Source: JAHQVI01 sp964407075
GTDB taxonomy: Bacteria > Pseudomonadota > Alphaproteobacteria > Rhizobiales > Rhodomicrobiaceae
DNA: 17,596 nt
Assembly (NCBI GenBank): GCA_964407075.1
Contig: CAYOUE010000055.1
Coordinates: 1-17,596, forward strand
Direction: 5' to 3'
The notes below the pieces were generated by a model. The model did not search any database. It saw only the letters and a list, made by a program, of their open reading frames with translations, and was not told the origin of the DNA. Shown one piece after another: positions 1-7,127 of this stretch (position 1 is the stretch's first letter; every line of letters starts with the position of its first letter). Made by a program: the position numbers and the translations under genes.

Positions 1-557
1 CGCGGCACGACATGGCAGCCGTAGCAATTCTGCGCCAGCCGGTAGAGCGCCTTAGGCCTAATCATGCCTTTGGAGTCAGCGAGCTTCCAGCGCGCCGCCG
101 CTTCCGCCTCGCTTTCCGTCTGCTCGGTCTTGCCGCTGTATTCGCTGTGCACCTTGATCCAGTCCTGCCCGGCGCTGTGGCAGGACTCGCAGGATATGCC
201 CGCGATGGGCCTTTCCCTGTTGTCCTGCTGCTGCACCGTGAAATGGCAATTCAGGCACAGGCTTTCCGAGTTGATGCGCCGCACTCCCATTTTTTCGGCG
301 ATGTCCCTTGCCTTGTCGTTGCGCGGCATTTCGCGGAAGGTCTTGAAATGACGCGTCTCCTTCCAGGACTCGGCCTCCTGCTTGTGACATTCGGCGCAGG
401 CGTTCGGACCGAGGGTCTTGGCCGGGTCGGACGCGGCCGCGCGCTCCGGGGCAAAGCCGAATATCGTCAGCAAGCCGCAGAAATACATCGCGGATGTCCG
501 GAACTTGACGCTACGCCCGAACCCGGCCGATCGAAGGCTACGCGGTCTGCGGGCCAT
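1..557 (-). CDS. Exported tetraheme c-type cytochrome, cytochrome c554-like (3' end cut by window edge)
   Basis: The visible part (185 residues) has four CXXCH covalent haem sites: CAECH (54-58), CLNCH (101-105), CESCH (123-127) and CYGCH (178-182). The gene continues past position 1, so more haems may follow. The N-terminus is basic (MARRPRSLRS) with a hydrophobic stretch near residues 24-36 and an Ala-rich cleavage-like region near 40-43, so export to the periplasm is expected, as c-type haem attachment requires. The start at 557 overlaps the end of the upstream reductase gene by 20 bases; an internal ATG at 488 would give a shorter, more classical signal peptide. Haem spacing resembles the cytochrome c554/multihaem family, but the exact family and the electron partner are inference. 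It is probably cotranscribed with the reductase at 538-1734. Confidence 0.8.
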   Translation of the reverse strand, partial: MARRPRSLRSAGFGRSVKFRTSAMYFCGLLTIFGFAPERAAASDPAKTLGPNACAECHKQEAESWKETRHFKTFREMPRNDKARDIAEKMGVRRINSESLCLNCHFTVQQQDNRERPIAGISCESCHSAGQDWIKVHSEYSGKTEQTESEAEAAARWKLADSKGMIRPKALYRLAQNCYGCHVVP

Positions 558-1734
558 AATGATTTCTCATTCTTGCTTCCGCTTCGGCCATGATCCGGTG
601 AGCCTGCATCGGCGGTTCCCGGCGCAATCTGTATGCCTGCACAGGCTGTTCCCGCCTTTTGCGCGGGGCTTCGAGTGCGAGTTGGCGCTTTTGCCGGCCG
701 GCGAGCGCGATACGTTCGCGCATCGCGGCGGTCGGTGCCGCGAGCCATCCCAAGGCGCGGGACAGAACGCTTTTCTCGACCGTGTCGTCGGTGGGCGGCA
801 GGAAAGGGTCCGCATAGCAGGCTGCGCCAAAGCGCGATGCGATCGACCGGACCGATTCGACCATCGCAGGCGCGCCGCAGACATAGACCACATCGGTCGG
901 CAGCAAACGCGTCAGATAATCGGTAGGCCGCCCCAGCAATACCGCCTTGCTCAAGGATTGCGGCGTGCTGCAGATCGGCACGATACGGACATTGGGGAAG
1001 CGGGCCAGCCGCATCAGGGCAGGCCCCATATAGAGCGACTCGATGGTGCGGCCGCCGGCGATAATCATCATTCTGCGCTCCGGATTCTCGCGAAGCGCAG
1101 CCACCGCGATCGACCAGATCGGCGCAAAGCCGGTACTGGTGGCGACGAGGATCAACCGGCCATCCACCCTGGGCCGGAAATAAGCCGCGCCATAGGGCCC
1201 GCTCAGCTTCGCCCGATGGCCCACCCGTATGCGCCTGCCGAGGGCCTTCGTGACGCGCCCGTCCTCCATGCGCCGGATATGGAACCAGACCGTGCGGCCA
1301 TCCTGATTGCCGCGCAAGGGGTGGGTGAGGCTGAAGGGACGGCTCGGATAGCCGCTGAAACGCAGCTGCGCATATTGTCCGGGATAATAGGGAAGCGCGC
1401 GCTCCGTCCTTATGCCGACCTCCATGACCTCGTGCGACAGGGGGCGCAACGAACTGAGCACGCCTTCGACGGTGCGGACAGCCGTGTTCCGGCGCTTCTC
1501 TATTACTGCGTCACCGACGATCCGGCATTGACAGGCATGAACGATGCCCGGCTCGGAGCCTTCACCGCCCAGCACTTTGCCGGAAAGGAGACGCACACAG
1601 CACGTGCCGCAATGTCCGGAGCGGCAATCGAATGGAATGTCGACGCCGCTGCTCAGCGCAGCGTCGAGCAGCAAATCGCCGCGGCGGGCGGTAAAACTTT
1701 CCCCATCGATGGTAATCTGGTGGCTTCTTGCCAT
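538..1734 (-). CDS. [2Fe-2S] ferredoxin/FAD/NAD(P)H oxidoreductase with basic C-terminal tail
   Basis: The protein has 398 residues. An N-terminal plant-type ferredoxin domain (about 5-80) carries cluster ligands C37, C42, C45 and C68 (or C70). A FAD-binding barrel (about 85-185) has the RPFSLTHP flavin motif at 132-139 and GPYG at 179-182. A nucleotide-binding domain (about 190-310) has VATSTGFAP at 197-205 and VYVCGAPAM at 283-291. This is the layout of phenol/toluene monooxygenase reductases, which pass electrons from NAD(P)H through FAD to the iron-sulfur centre. No oxygenase gene is adjacent; the gene overlapping downstream encodes a tetraheme cytochrome. There is no signal peptide, so it should be cytoplasmic. 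Residues from about 318 on form an extra Arg-rich tail not needed by the family, with a tandem 11-residue repeat. A GGGATGAG ribosome binding site lies 4 bases before the ATG. Confidence 0.88.
   Translation of the reverse strand: MARSHQITIDGESFTARRGDLLLDAALSSGVDIPFDCRSGHCGTCCVRLLSGKVLGGEGSEPGIVHACQCRIVGDAVIEKRRNTAVRTVEGVLSSLRPLSHEVMEVGIRTERALPYYPGQYAQLRFSGYPSRPFSLTHPLRGNQDGRTVWFHIRRMEDGRVTKALGRRIRVGHRAKLSGPYGAAYFRPRVDGRLILVATSTGFAPIWSIAVAALRENPERRMMIIAGGRTIESLYMGPALMRLARFPNVRIVPICSTPQSLSKAVLLGRPTDYLTRLLPTDVVYVCGAPAMVESVRSIASRFGAACYADPFLPPTDDTVEKSVLSRALGWLAAPTAAMRERIALAGRQKRQLALEAPRKRREQPVQAYRLRREPPMQAHRIMAEAEARMRNHYGPQTA
592..657 (-). repeat. Tandem 33-base (11-codon) repeat in the reductase tail
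   Basis: Two adjacent 33-base units encode RREQPVQAYRL (residues 360-370) and RREPPMQAHRI (371-381). By eye 7 of 11 residues and about 22 of 33 bases are identical. The copies look like an in-frame duplication that has since diverged. Confidence 0.6.
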
Positions 1735-2188
1735 TTTCTCATCCCGGAAGGCTTCGAGTTCCCATCTACGGCCAGCGCTGGCGGCCTGCCGTCATTGCGC
1801 TTCCAAGAATGCTCGGCAAAGCAAGCGCTCCGGATCTGAAACGCCCATCATCATGGTTTTGCGGCGCAAACGCGGATCATCCGCACGATCCTTCACCATG
1901 GCGCGCCTTTGCGAAAGCCGGCGTCGAATGCGGACGCAAGACGTTAATTTGAATTCCAAAACGCTGCTGCTCCTGCCGGTCGAATCATCACGCATCTCTG
2001 ATTTGTGGCATACCAAGACAATCAGGCGAAAAGAGTGAGACATTCTGGCGAGAGAGTGATTCCAACGCCTTGCGGCGGATCGGGTCGGATGCGCCGCTGG
2101 CCAGTTGCGGGTAAGGCTGATAGGCTTTGGCCTGCTCCCGCATCCGCTCCATGCGGGCGCGTCGCCGACGAAGACAGACAGCCGGACC
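1735..2188. other. 454-base divergent intergenic region, no convincing gene
   Basis: This gap separates the leftward reductase operon from rightward thiE, so promoters for both should lie here. I see no well-spaced promoter, no tRNA and no THI-box-like (TPP riboswitch) sequence ahead of thiE. The only conspicuously AT-rich patch is around 1944-1962 (GTTAATTTGAATTCCAAAA). Short ORFs here lack the strong GC third-position bias of the neighbouring genes. Confidence 0.5.
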
Positions 2189-2773
2189 ATGATCGCCCGA
2201 TTCTATCCCATTATGCCCGACGCGCACTGGATCGCCAGGATCGTTCCGCTCGGCGTCAGGACCGTGCAGCTTCGGGTGAAGGATGCGCCGCAGGCCGAAA
2301 TTCAGCGCCAGATCGCCTCCGCCATGAAGATCTGCGCCGCTCATGGCTGCCAGCTCATCGTCAACGACTACTGGCGCGAGGCAATCGGGCAGGGCGCGGA
2401 TTACGTCCATCTCGGTCAGGAAGATCTGGCCGAGGCCGATCTGGGCGCGATCCGGCGCGCAGGCGTCAGGCTCGGCGTTTCGACGCACACGCCTGAGGAA
2501 CTCGACATTGCGCTCAGCGCGCAGCCCGATTACGTCGCTCTGGGTCCGATCTACGAAACGCGGCTCAAAGCGATGAAATATCCGCCGCAGGGGCTTGATC
2601 GGATCGGCCTGTGGAAGAGGCGGATTTCCTGTCCGCTGGTGGCCATCGGCGGGATCACCGTGGAACGCGCGGCTGGCGTTTTCGCCGCGGGGGCTGATAG
2701 TATTGCGGTCGTTACAGATATCGTGACGCATGATAATCCTGAAGATCGCGTCCGCGAGTGGCTGCAGCTGTGA
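2189..2773 (+). CDS. thiE: Thiamine phosphate synthase
   Basis: ThiE joins the pyrimidine (HMP-PP) and thiazole (THZ-P) halves of vitamin B1 to make thiamine phosphate in the cytoplasm. The 194-residue product is a TIM barrel with family landmarks: QLRVKD (27-32), IVND (57-60), HLGQEDL (74-80), GVSTHT (96-101), GPIYETRLK (119-127, the counterpart of the canonical GPIFxTxTK) and AIGGI (152-156). The ATG at 2189 is preferred over an in-frame ATG at 2105 because homology-like sequence begins at IARFYPI and the 28 residues before it look unlike ThiE. The ribosome binding site is weak. No other thi gene and no TPP riboswitch is visible nearby. It probably leads a short unit with the CHAD gene 64 bases downstream, although the two share no evident function. 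Confidence 0.9.
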   Translation: MIARFYPIMPDAHWIARIVPLGVRTVQLRVKDAPQAEIQRQIASAMKICAAHGCQLIVNDYWREAIGQGADYVHLGQEDLAEADLGAIRRAGVRLGVSTHTPEELDIALSAQPDYVALGPIYETRLKAMKYPPQGLDRIGLWKRRISCPLVAIGGITVERAAGVFAAGADSIAVVTDIVTHDNPEDRVREWLQL

Positions 2774-2837
2774 CGCACTGGCGTAACAATCCCGGCGCGG
2801 CCGGATAGTTTGCGGGGGAACGGCAAGCACCTTCGTC

Positions 2838-3761
2838 ATGGCTTTTCAATTCGATCCAACCGAGAGCGTCACGGCCAATGTGAGGCGTCTGGGCGCGCGC
2901 CAGATCGACCTCGCTCTCAAGCGTCTCAGCGCCGGCAGCAAGCAGGCCCGCGCAGTGCATGAAACCCGGAAGGCCACCAAACGTCTTCGCGCGCTGCTGC
3001 ATCTCGTCAAGCCTGCCCTGGCCGAAGACGATTTCAAACGCGAGTCGGCCAGGCTGAAGCGCATTGCGCGCTCCCTGTCCGGCGTCAGGGACATACAGGC
3101 GATGCTGGAATGCATCGCGAAGCTGGAGGCGGCCAGTCCGGATGCGGCGCAGCACCCGGTCGGGCAGGCGTTGCACGGATATCTTAAAGCGAAGCGGAAG
3201 GACGCCGAGAGCCGGATGCAGAACGGTGCGGACCGCATGTTGCACAAGCAACTCGGCGCGGCCCGCAGGACTTTCAAGTCGCTCGAACTCGACGATGCTG
3301 GCTTCGGCATGATGGCGGACACGATCCGGCGCGATTACCGCAATGCCCGCCGCGCCTTTCGAAGCGCCTACGAGTCGGGTGAAGATGAAGACTTCCATGA
3401 ATGGCGTAAATACGTCCAGCGCCACTGGCGGCAGTTGCTTCTGATCGAACCGGGCTGGCCTGCCGCGCTCAGACCGCAGATCATGCTCGTGCGCGACCTC
3501 TCCGAAACGCTTGGCGACGATCACGATCTCTTCGTGCTCGCCGGGCACATCAGAGAGGCGGGCCGCGAACTCGCGCCGCAGGACGATGTCGAGACCTATC
3601 TGGCGATGTGCCGGAAAAGGCAGGACGCGCTGCGCGTTTCGGCGCGGCTGATGGGAGAACGTCTGTTCTCGGAACGTCCGTCATCCTTTGCCGCCCGGAT
3701 CGCGGCCTACTGGCGGACGCAGCCCGAACTGGAGACCATGCCGCAACGCAACGGGGCCTGA
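2838..3761 (+). CDS. CHAD-domain protein (predicted polyphosphate binding)
   Basis: The protein has 307 residues and is almost entirely a helical CHAD domain. It shows the conserved histidine-containing helices with basic residues: VHETRKATKRLR (40-51), VRDIQ (83-87), FHEWRKYVQRHW (186-197) and LGDDHDLFVL (225-234). CHAD domains are known to bind polyphosphate and are often linked to polyphosphate granules or fused to CYTH triphosphatase domains. No CYTH domain is present here, so this is the stand-alone form. It has no signal peptide or membrane segment. A GGGGGAACGG stretch lies ahead of the ATG, but at a longer than ideal distance. The gene ends 23 bases from the convergent lrp-type gene. 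Its partner and exact role are unknown. Confidence 0.85.
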   Translation: MAFQFDPTESVTANVRRLGARQIDLALKRLSAGSKQARAVHETRKATKRLRALLHLVKPALAEDDFKRESARLKRIARSLSGVRDIQAMLECIAKLEAASPDAAQHPVGQALHGYLKAKRKDAESRMQNGADRMLHKQLGAARRTFKSLELDDAGFGMMADTIRRDYRNARRAFRSAYESGEDEDFHEWRKYVQRHWRQLLLIEPGWPAALRPQIMLVRDLSETLGDDHDLFVLAGHIREAGRELAPQDDVETYLAMCRKRQDALRVSARLMGERLFSERPSSFAARIAAYWRTQPELETMPQRNGA

Positions 3762-3784
3762 CGGCCTGCTCCGGATGCCGCGGC

Positions 3785-4273
3785 TCAGCTCTGTCCGCCG
3801 GCCAGCTTCTGCTCGGCGAATTTGAGCGGCAGTGCGGTGCTGTATTTGATCTGTTCCATCGCGAAGCTGGAACTGACGTCGGTCAAGGGTATGCGTCCGA
3901 TCAGTTCCTTGTAGAAGCGGTCGTAGCTTTCGATGTCAGGTACCGCCACCCGCAGAAGATAATCGACCTGGCCGCTCATCCGGTAGGCTTCCACGATTTC
4001 AGGAAACTGCCGCAGCACGGCATGGAAGCGTTCGAGCCATTCGGTGGTGTGTTCGCTGGTCGTGATGGCGACGAAGACCGTCACGCCTGCATCCACTTTC
4101 TTCGGGTTCAGCAGGGCGACGCGGGATTCGATGACGCCCTCCTGCTCCAGTTTCTGAATGCGCCGCCAGCAGGGCGTCGTGGAGAGCCCCACCTCCTTGC
4201 CAATGTCGGCGACCGAGATCGTGCTGTCGCGCTGGAGAATGGCCAGAATTTTGAGGTCGATAGAATCGAGCAT
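3785..4273 (-). CDS. Lrp/AsnC-family transcriptional regulator
   Basis: The 162-residue product has a winged helix-turn-helix at about 5-55 (LDLKIL-type opening, VADIGKEVGLSTTPCWRRIQ at 21-40) and a RAM effector-binding domain at about 65-145, including the typical SGQVDYLLRV (100-109). Lrp-type proteins form octamers or hexadecamers, bind AT-rich sites and respond to amino acids; the effector and targets here cannot be read from the sequence. The start ATG fits the family N-terminus. Upstream is a good candidate promoter with a perfect AT-rich palindrome at the expected transcription start, consistent with autoregulation, which is common in this family. The gene sits 118 bases downstream of the uracil-glycosylase-type gene on the same strand. 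Confidence 0.92.
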   Translation of the reverse strand: MLDSIDLKILAILQRDSTISVADIGKEVGLSTTPCWRRIQKLEQEGVIESRVALLNPKKVDAGVTVFVAITTSEHTTEWLERFHAVLRQFPEIVEAYRMSGQVDYLLRVAVPDIESYDRFYKELIGRIPLTDVSSSFAMEQIKYSTALPLKFAEQKLAGGQS

Positions 4274-4285
4274 CGCCAGTCCTTG

Positions 4286-4297
4286 GAAAAATTTTTC
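4286..4297. promoter_or_regulatory. Perfect 12-base AT-rich palindrome, candidate Lrp-type autoregulatory operator
   Basis: GAAAAATTTTTC reads the same on both strands and lies 12 bases upstream of the lrp-type start codon. It is just downstream of a candidate -10 element, so a bound dimer would cover the start point of transcription. Autoregulation is common in Lrp/AsnC proteins; binding here is inferred. Confidence 0.4.
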
Positions 4298-4300
4298 AGA

Positions 4301-4329
4301 AAACTATTCAAATCAGCGCATTCGAGCAA
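4301..4329 (-). promoter_or_regulatory. Candidate sigma-70-type promoter of the lrp-type gene
   Basis: On the minus strand TTGCTC is followed after 17 bases by TAGTTT, a reasonable -35/-10 pair. It lies in the AT-rich gap directly upstream of the regulator gene. Confidence 0.35.
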
Positions 4330-4391
4330 TAAGAATCCGCCATTTTCTCATGAATGCATCATCTCATTTTATTTTCTGCGCGGAAACGGCC

Positions 4392-5039
4392 TCAAGCCGC
4401 GCTCAGCAGCCGCGCCGTCCGGTCACGGAGATATGGCAGCAACTCGGCTTCGAACCACGGATTCCGCCTGAGCCAGGCGTTGTTGCGCCAGGACGGATGC
4501 GGCAGGGGGAGGCAAGGCGTTTCCCCGGCGGCTTGCGCATAGTCGCGCCACGACGCAACCGTCTCGGTCAGAGTCGGTCTTGCGCGCGGACCCAGATGCC
4601 AGCGCTGCGCATAAAGGCCGATGAGCAGGATCAACTCGAATTGCGGCAGCGCCTTGAAAAGCGGCCCGCGCCAGCGTTCGGCGCATTCGCGGCGCGGCGG
4701 CAGATCGCCGCCCTTGGCGTCCAGTCCGGGAAAACAGAAGCCTATCGGCGCAATGGCGATCAGACTGGTATCGTAGAACCGCTCGGGGGTGACGTTCATC
4801 CAGCTTCGCAGCCTGTCGCCGGACGGATCGGTGAAGGGAACGCCCGAGGCGTGGACCCGCGTGCCGGGCGCCTGCCCGCAGATGCAGATTTTCGCCGTGC
4901 GGCTGACCATAAGCACCGGCCGCGGCTCGTGAGGCAAAGGCTTGCCGCGCGGCGCGTCCCGGCACAGGCGGCAGGCGCGGATCTCGCCGAGAAGCGCATC
5001 GAGGCGGCTTTCCGCGGAGATATATCCGTCCCGGCCCAT
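4392..5039 (-). CDS. Uracil-DNA glycosylase-family protein with four-cysteine Fe-S pattern
   Basis: Members of this superfamily remove uracil or related bases from DNA in base-excision repair. The 215-residue protein has motif 1 as ICGQAPG (53-59), the GVPFTDPSGDRLRSW segment (66-80) and motif 2 as LPHPSWRNN (179-187). Cysteines C23-x2-C26, then C102-x16-C119, match the arrangement that holds the 4Fe-4S cluster in family 4/5 glycosylases: a CxxC near the N-terminus and two Cys about 16 apart in mid-protein. The overall motifs diverge from classical family 4 enzymes, so substrate specificity is uncertain. The start lies 8 bases after the metallo-beta-lactamase gene stop, so the two are very probably cotranscribed and possibly translationally coupled. 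Confidence 0.82.
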   Translation of the reverse strand: MGRDGYISAESRLDALLGEIRACRLCRDAPRGKPLPHEPRPVLMVSRTAKICICGQAPGTRVHASGVPFTDPSGDRLRSWMNVTPERFYDTSLIAIAPIGFCFPGLDAKGGDLPPRRECAERWRGPLFKALPQFELILLIGLYAQRWHLGPRARPTLTETVASWRDYAQAAGETPCLPLPHPSWRNNAWLRRNPWFEAELLPYLRDRTARLLSAA

Positions 5040-5047
5040 GCCTCGCC

Positions 5048-5791
5048 TCAGATTTCGATCACCATCCCGTCATCGGCCAGGATAAAACGGCTCGGATCGA
5101 CCGAAGCCCGCCGCGCAAGCATCGGCTCGGCCATGTGGGTCAGCATGATCCTGCGCGCGCCGATCGCATCGAACTTTTCCGCGATCGTCCGGTAGTTCAG
5201 ATGCATCGGCAGGTCCATGTCGAACTGGTAGCATTCCATCAGGTACAGATCGGCTCCATGTCCGGCCCGGATCAGATTGTCCGTCCAACCGCTGTCGCCG
5301 GAATAGGCGAAGGTCCTGCCGTCCTTCTCGAAGCGAAGCGCGTAGGAAGGCGCTCCTGAAAAATGGTCGACCTCGTAAGCGGTAACGCGGAAGCCGGCGA
5401 CGTCATGCGCTGTCTCGGGCCATATTTCGGTATAGGCCAGATCGAACGCGCGCCTGTTGTCCATCACGCGCGGATAAAGCACTTCGCAGGCAAGCCGGGT
5501 GCGCGCTTCAAGGCCTGGCGGGCCAATGATGGTCAGCGGCTCGGCGCGCTTTGCCGGGAAGAGGGCGTCGATCAGGAAAAACGGCAACCCCGCAAAGTGA
5601 TCGCCGTGGAGATGGCTGATGAAAATGTGCGAAAAGGCGTTTCCATGCAGATTCGCCTGTTTGAGGCCCACCAGCACCGACGGACCGCAATCGAGCAGGA
5701 TATTACTGTCGCCGCTGTTCAGCGCGTAGCAACTCGACAGGCGTCCGCCCGAGCTGAAGGCGTCTCCCGAACCCAAGATTGTTAACTGCAT
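5048..5791 (-). CDS. Metallo-beta-lactamase-fold hydrolase, RNase Z-like group
   Basis: The 247-residue protein starts with the ILGSGDA strand-loop of the tRNase Z/ElaC-like branch. It shows the zinc-binding HLHGDH motif (H60, H62, D64, H65), then H143 (EVDHFSG), D166 (YSGDSGW) and H219 (LTHMAEP), a complete two-metal site. It lacks the long exosite arm of true tRNase Z, so it is better called an RNase Z-like or phosphodiesterase-like MBL protein of unknown substrate. There is no signal peptide. It is the first gene of a unit with the glycosylase-type gene that begins 8 bases after its stop. The tartrate-dehydratase-type gene starts 136 bases away in the opposite direction. Confidence 0.85.
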   Translation of the reverse strand: MQLTILGSGDAFSSGGRLSSCYALNSGDSNILLDCGPSVLVGLKQANLHGNAFSHIFISHLHGDHFAGLPFFLIDALFPAKRAEPLTIIGPPGLEARTRLACEVLYPRVMDNRRAFDLAYTEIWPETAHDVAGFRVTAYEVDHFSGAPSYALRFEKDGRTFAYSGDSGWTDNLIRAGHGADLYLMECYQFDMDLPMHLNYRTIAEKFDAIGARRIMLTHMAEPMLARRASVDPSRFILADDGMVIEI

Positions 5792-5927
5792 CGAGGCTGT
5801 TCATCCTCACTATTGATGGATCTGCTCGGGCCTGAAACAATCCGGTCAGTCCGGCCGCGCGGAAGGGTTATCACGAAGCCCGGCACGAGTTCAAACACGG
5901 CTTGCCGCTCAGCAGAAAGACGTCAGG

Positions 5928-7097
5928 ATGAAAATCGTCGAGATCCGTGAGGCCGTCGTCCCGATCGCCTCCGAAATCCGCAACGCTTATATCGATTTCA
6001 GCAAAATGACGGCAAGCGTCGTCGCTGTCGTGACCGACGTGGTTCGTGAGGGCAGGGCGGTGATCGGCTATGGCTTCAACTCCAACGGGCGCTATGCAGC
6101 GGGCGGGCTGCTCCGCGAACGCTTCCTCCCGCGCCTTCGCGAAGCGCCGCCGGACAGCCTGTTGACCGATGCGGGCGACAATCTCGACCCGCATAAGGTC
6201 TGGTCCGTCATGATGACGAACGAGAAGCCAGGCGGGCATGGCGAGCGCTCGGTGGCCGTCGGCACGGTCGATATGGCGGTCTGGGACGCAGCGGCGAAGA
6301 TCGCGGGGCAGCCGCTCTACCAACTCCTTGCGGATCGCTACGGCGACGGCAAGCCGGATGACAGGGTCTTCGTCTATGCGGCTGGCGGCTATTACTATCC
6401 GGGCAAGGATCTCTCCGCGCTTCAGGACGAGCTGCGCGGCTATCTCGATCTCGGTTATTCGGTGGTGAAGATCAAGATCGGCGGCGAAAGCCTCGCCGAG
6501 GATCTGCGCCGGATCGAGGGGGCGATCGCAGTCACCGGATCGGGGCGCAAGGTGGCCGTGGACGCCAATGGCCGCTTCGATCTGAACACCGCGATCCGCT
6601 ACGCCGGGGCGATGGCGCCCTACGATCTGTTCTGGTACGAGGAGGCGGGCGATCCGCTCGACTATGCACTACAGAGCGAACTGGCGAAACATTACGCCAG
6701 GCCGATGGCGACGGGCGAGAACCTGTTCTCCCATCAGGATGCGCGCAACCTGCTGCGTTACGGCGGGATGAGGCCCGACCGCGACTGGCTGCAATTCGAC
6801 TGCGCGCTGTCATACGGCCTCGTCGAATATCTGCGCATCCTCGACCTGCTGCCCGGCTTCGGCTTTTCGTCGCGCAACTGCATCCCTCATGGCGGACATC
6901 AGATGTCGCTGAACATAGCGGCGGGCCTGCATCTGGGCGGCAATGAAAGCTATCCCCGGGTGTTCGCTCCTTTCGGCGGCTTTGCCGATCATATCCAGGT
7001 CGAGGACGGCCATGTCCGGCTTCCCGACGCGCCCGGCATCGGCTTCGAGCAGAAATCCGAACTCATCCGGACCATGCGTGAGGCGACCGGAACCTGA
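5928..7097 (+). CDS. tarD: D(-)-tartrate dehydratase-type enzyme of the enolase superfamily
   Basis: The 389-residue product closely resembles, from memory, the characterised D(-)-tartrate dehydratase of Bradyrhizobium, which converts D-tartrate to oxaloacetate with Mg2+. Both have the same length and share segments such as IRNAYIDFSKMT (17-28), GGHGERSVAVGT (102-113) and AAGGYYYPGK (151-160). Expected active-site residues are present: KIK at 181-183 (base K183), metal ligands D212, E238 or E239 and E264, and H321 in PHGGHQM. The cytoplasmic enzyme would feed tartrate carbon into the TCA cycle. No transporter or regulator gene adjoins it, so it may be orphaned from its usual locus, or the substrate may be a related acid sugar. 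The ribosome binding site is weak (AGAAAG, 10 bases ahead). Confidence 0.88.
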   Translation: MKIVEIREAVVPIASEIRNAYIDFSKMTASVVAVVTDVVREGRAVIGYGFNSNGRYAAGGLLRERFLPRLREAPPDSLLTDAGDNLDPHKVWSVMMTNEKPGGHGERSVAVGTVDMAVWDAAAKIAGQPLYQLLADRYGDGKPDDRVFVYAAGGYYYPGKDLSALQDELRGYLDLGYSVVKIKIGGESLAEDLRRIEGAIAVTGSGRKVAVDANGRFDLNTAIRYAGAMAPYDLFWYEEAGDPLDYALQSELAKHYARPMATGENLFSHQDARNLLRYGGMRPDRDWLQFDCALSYGLVEYLRILDLLPGFGFSSRNCIPHGGHQMSLNIAAGLHLGGNESYPRVFAPFGGFADHIQVEDGHVRLPDAPGIGFEQKSELIRTMREATGT

Positions 7098-7127
7098 AAC
7101 GGCGCGGCGGGATGAGGCCAAAGAGTC

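Noticed and set aside
418..1839. A 473-codon plus-strand open frame
   Set aside because: It is antisense to the reductase, which has complete iron-sulfur, FAD and NAD motifs; the plus translation is shadow-like.
1792..1899. A 35-codon minus-strand ORF between the reductase and thiE
   Set aside because: It has weak third-position GC bias, no good ribosome binding site and no recognisable sequence. It could be chance, so it is not listed as a gene.
2105..2188. An upstream ATG extending thiE by 28 residues
   Set aside because: The added residues do not resemble ThiE, and the family N-terminus begins just after the ATG at 2189.
1990..2188. A TPP riboswitch ahead of thiE
   Set aside because: The gap has no CTGAGA or ACCTGAtctGGAT-like THI-box segments.
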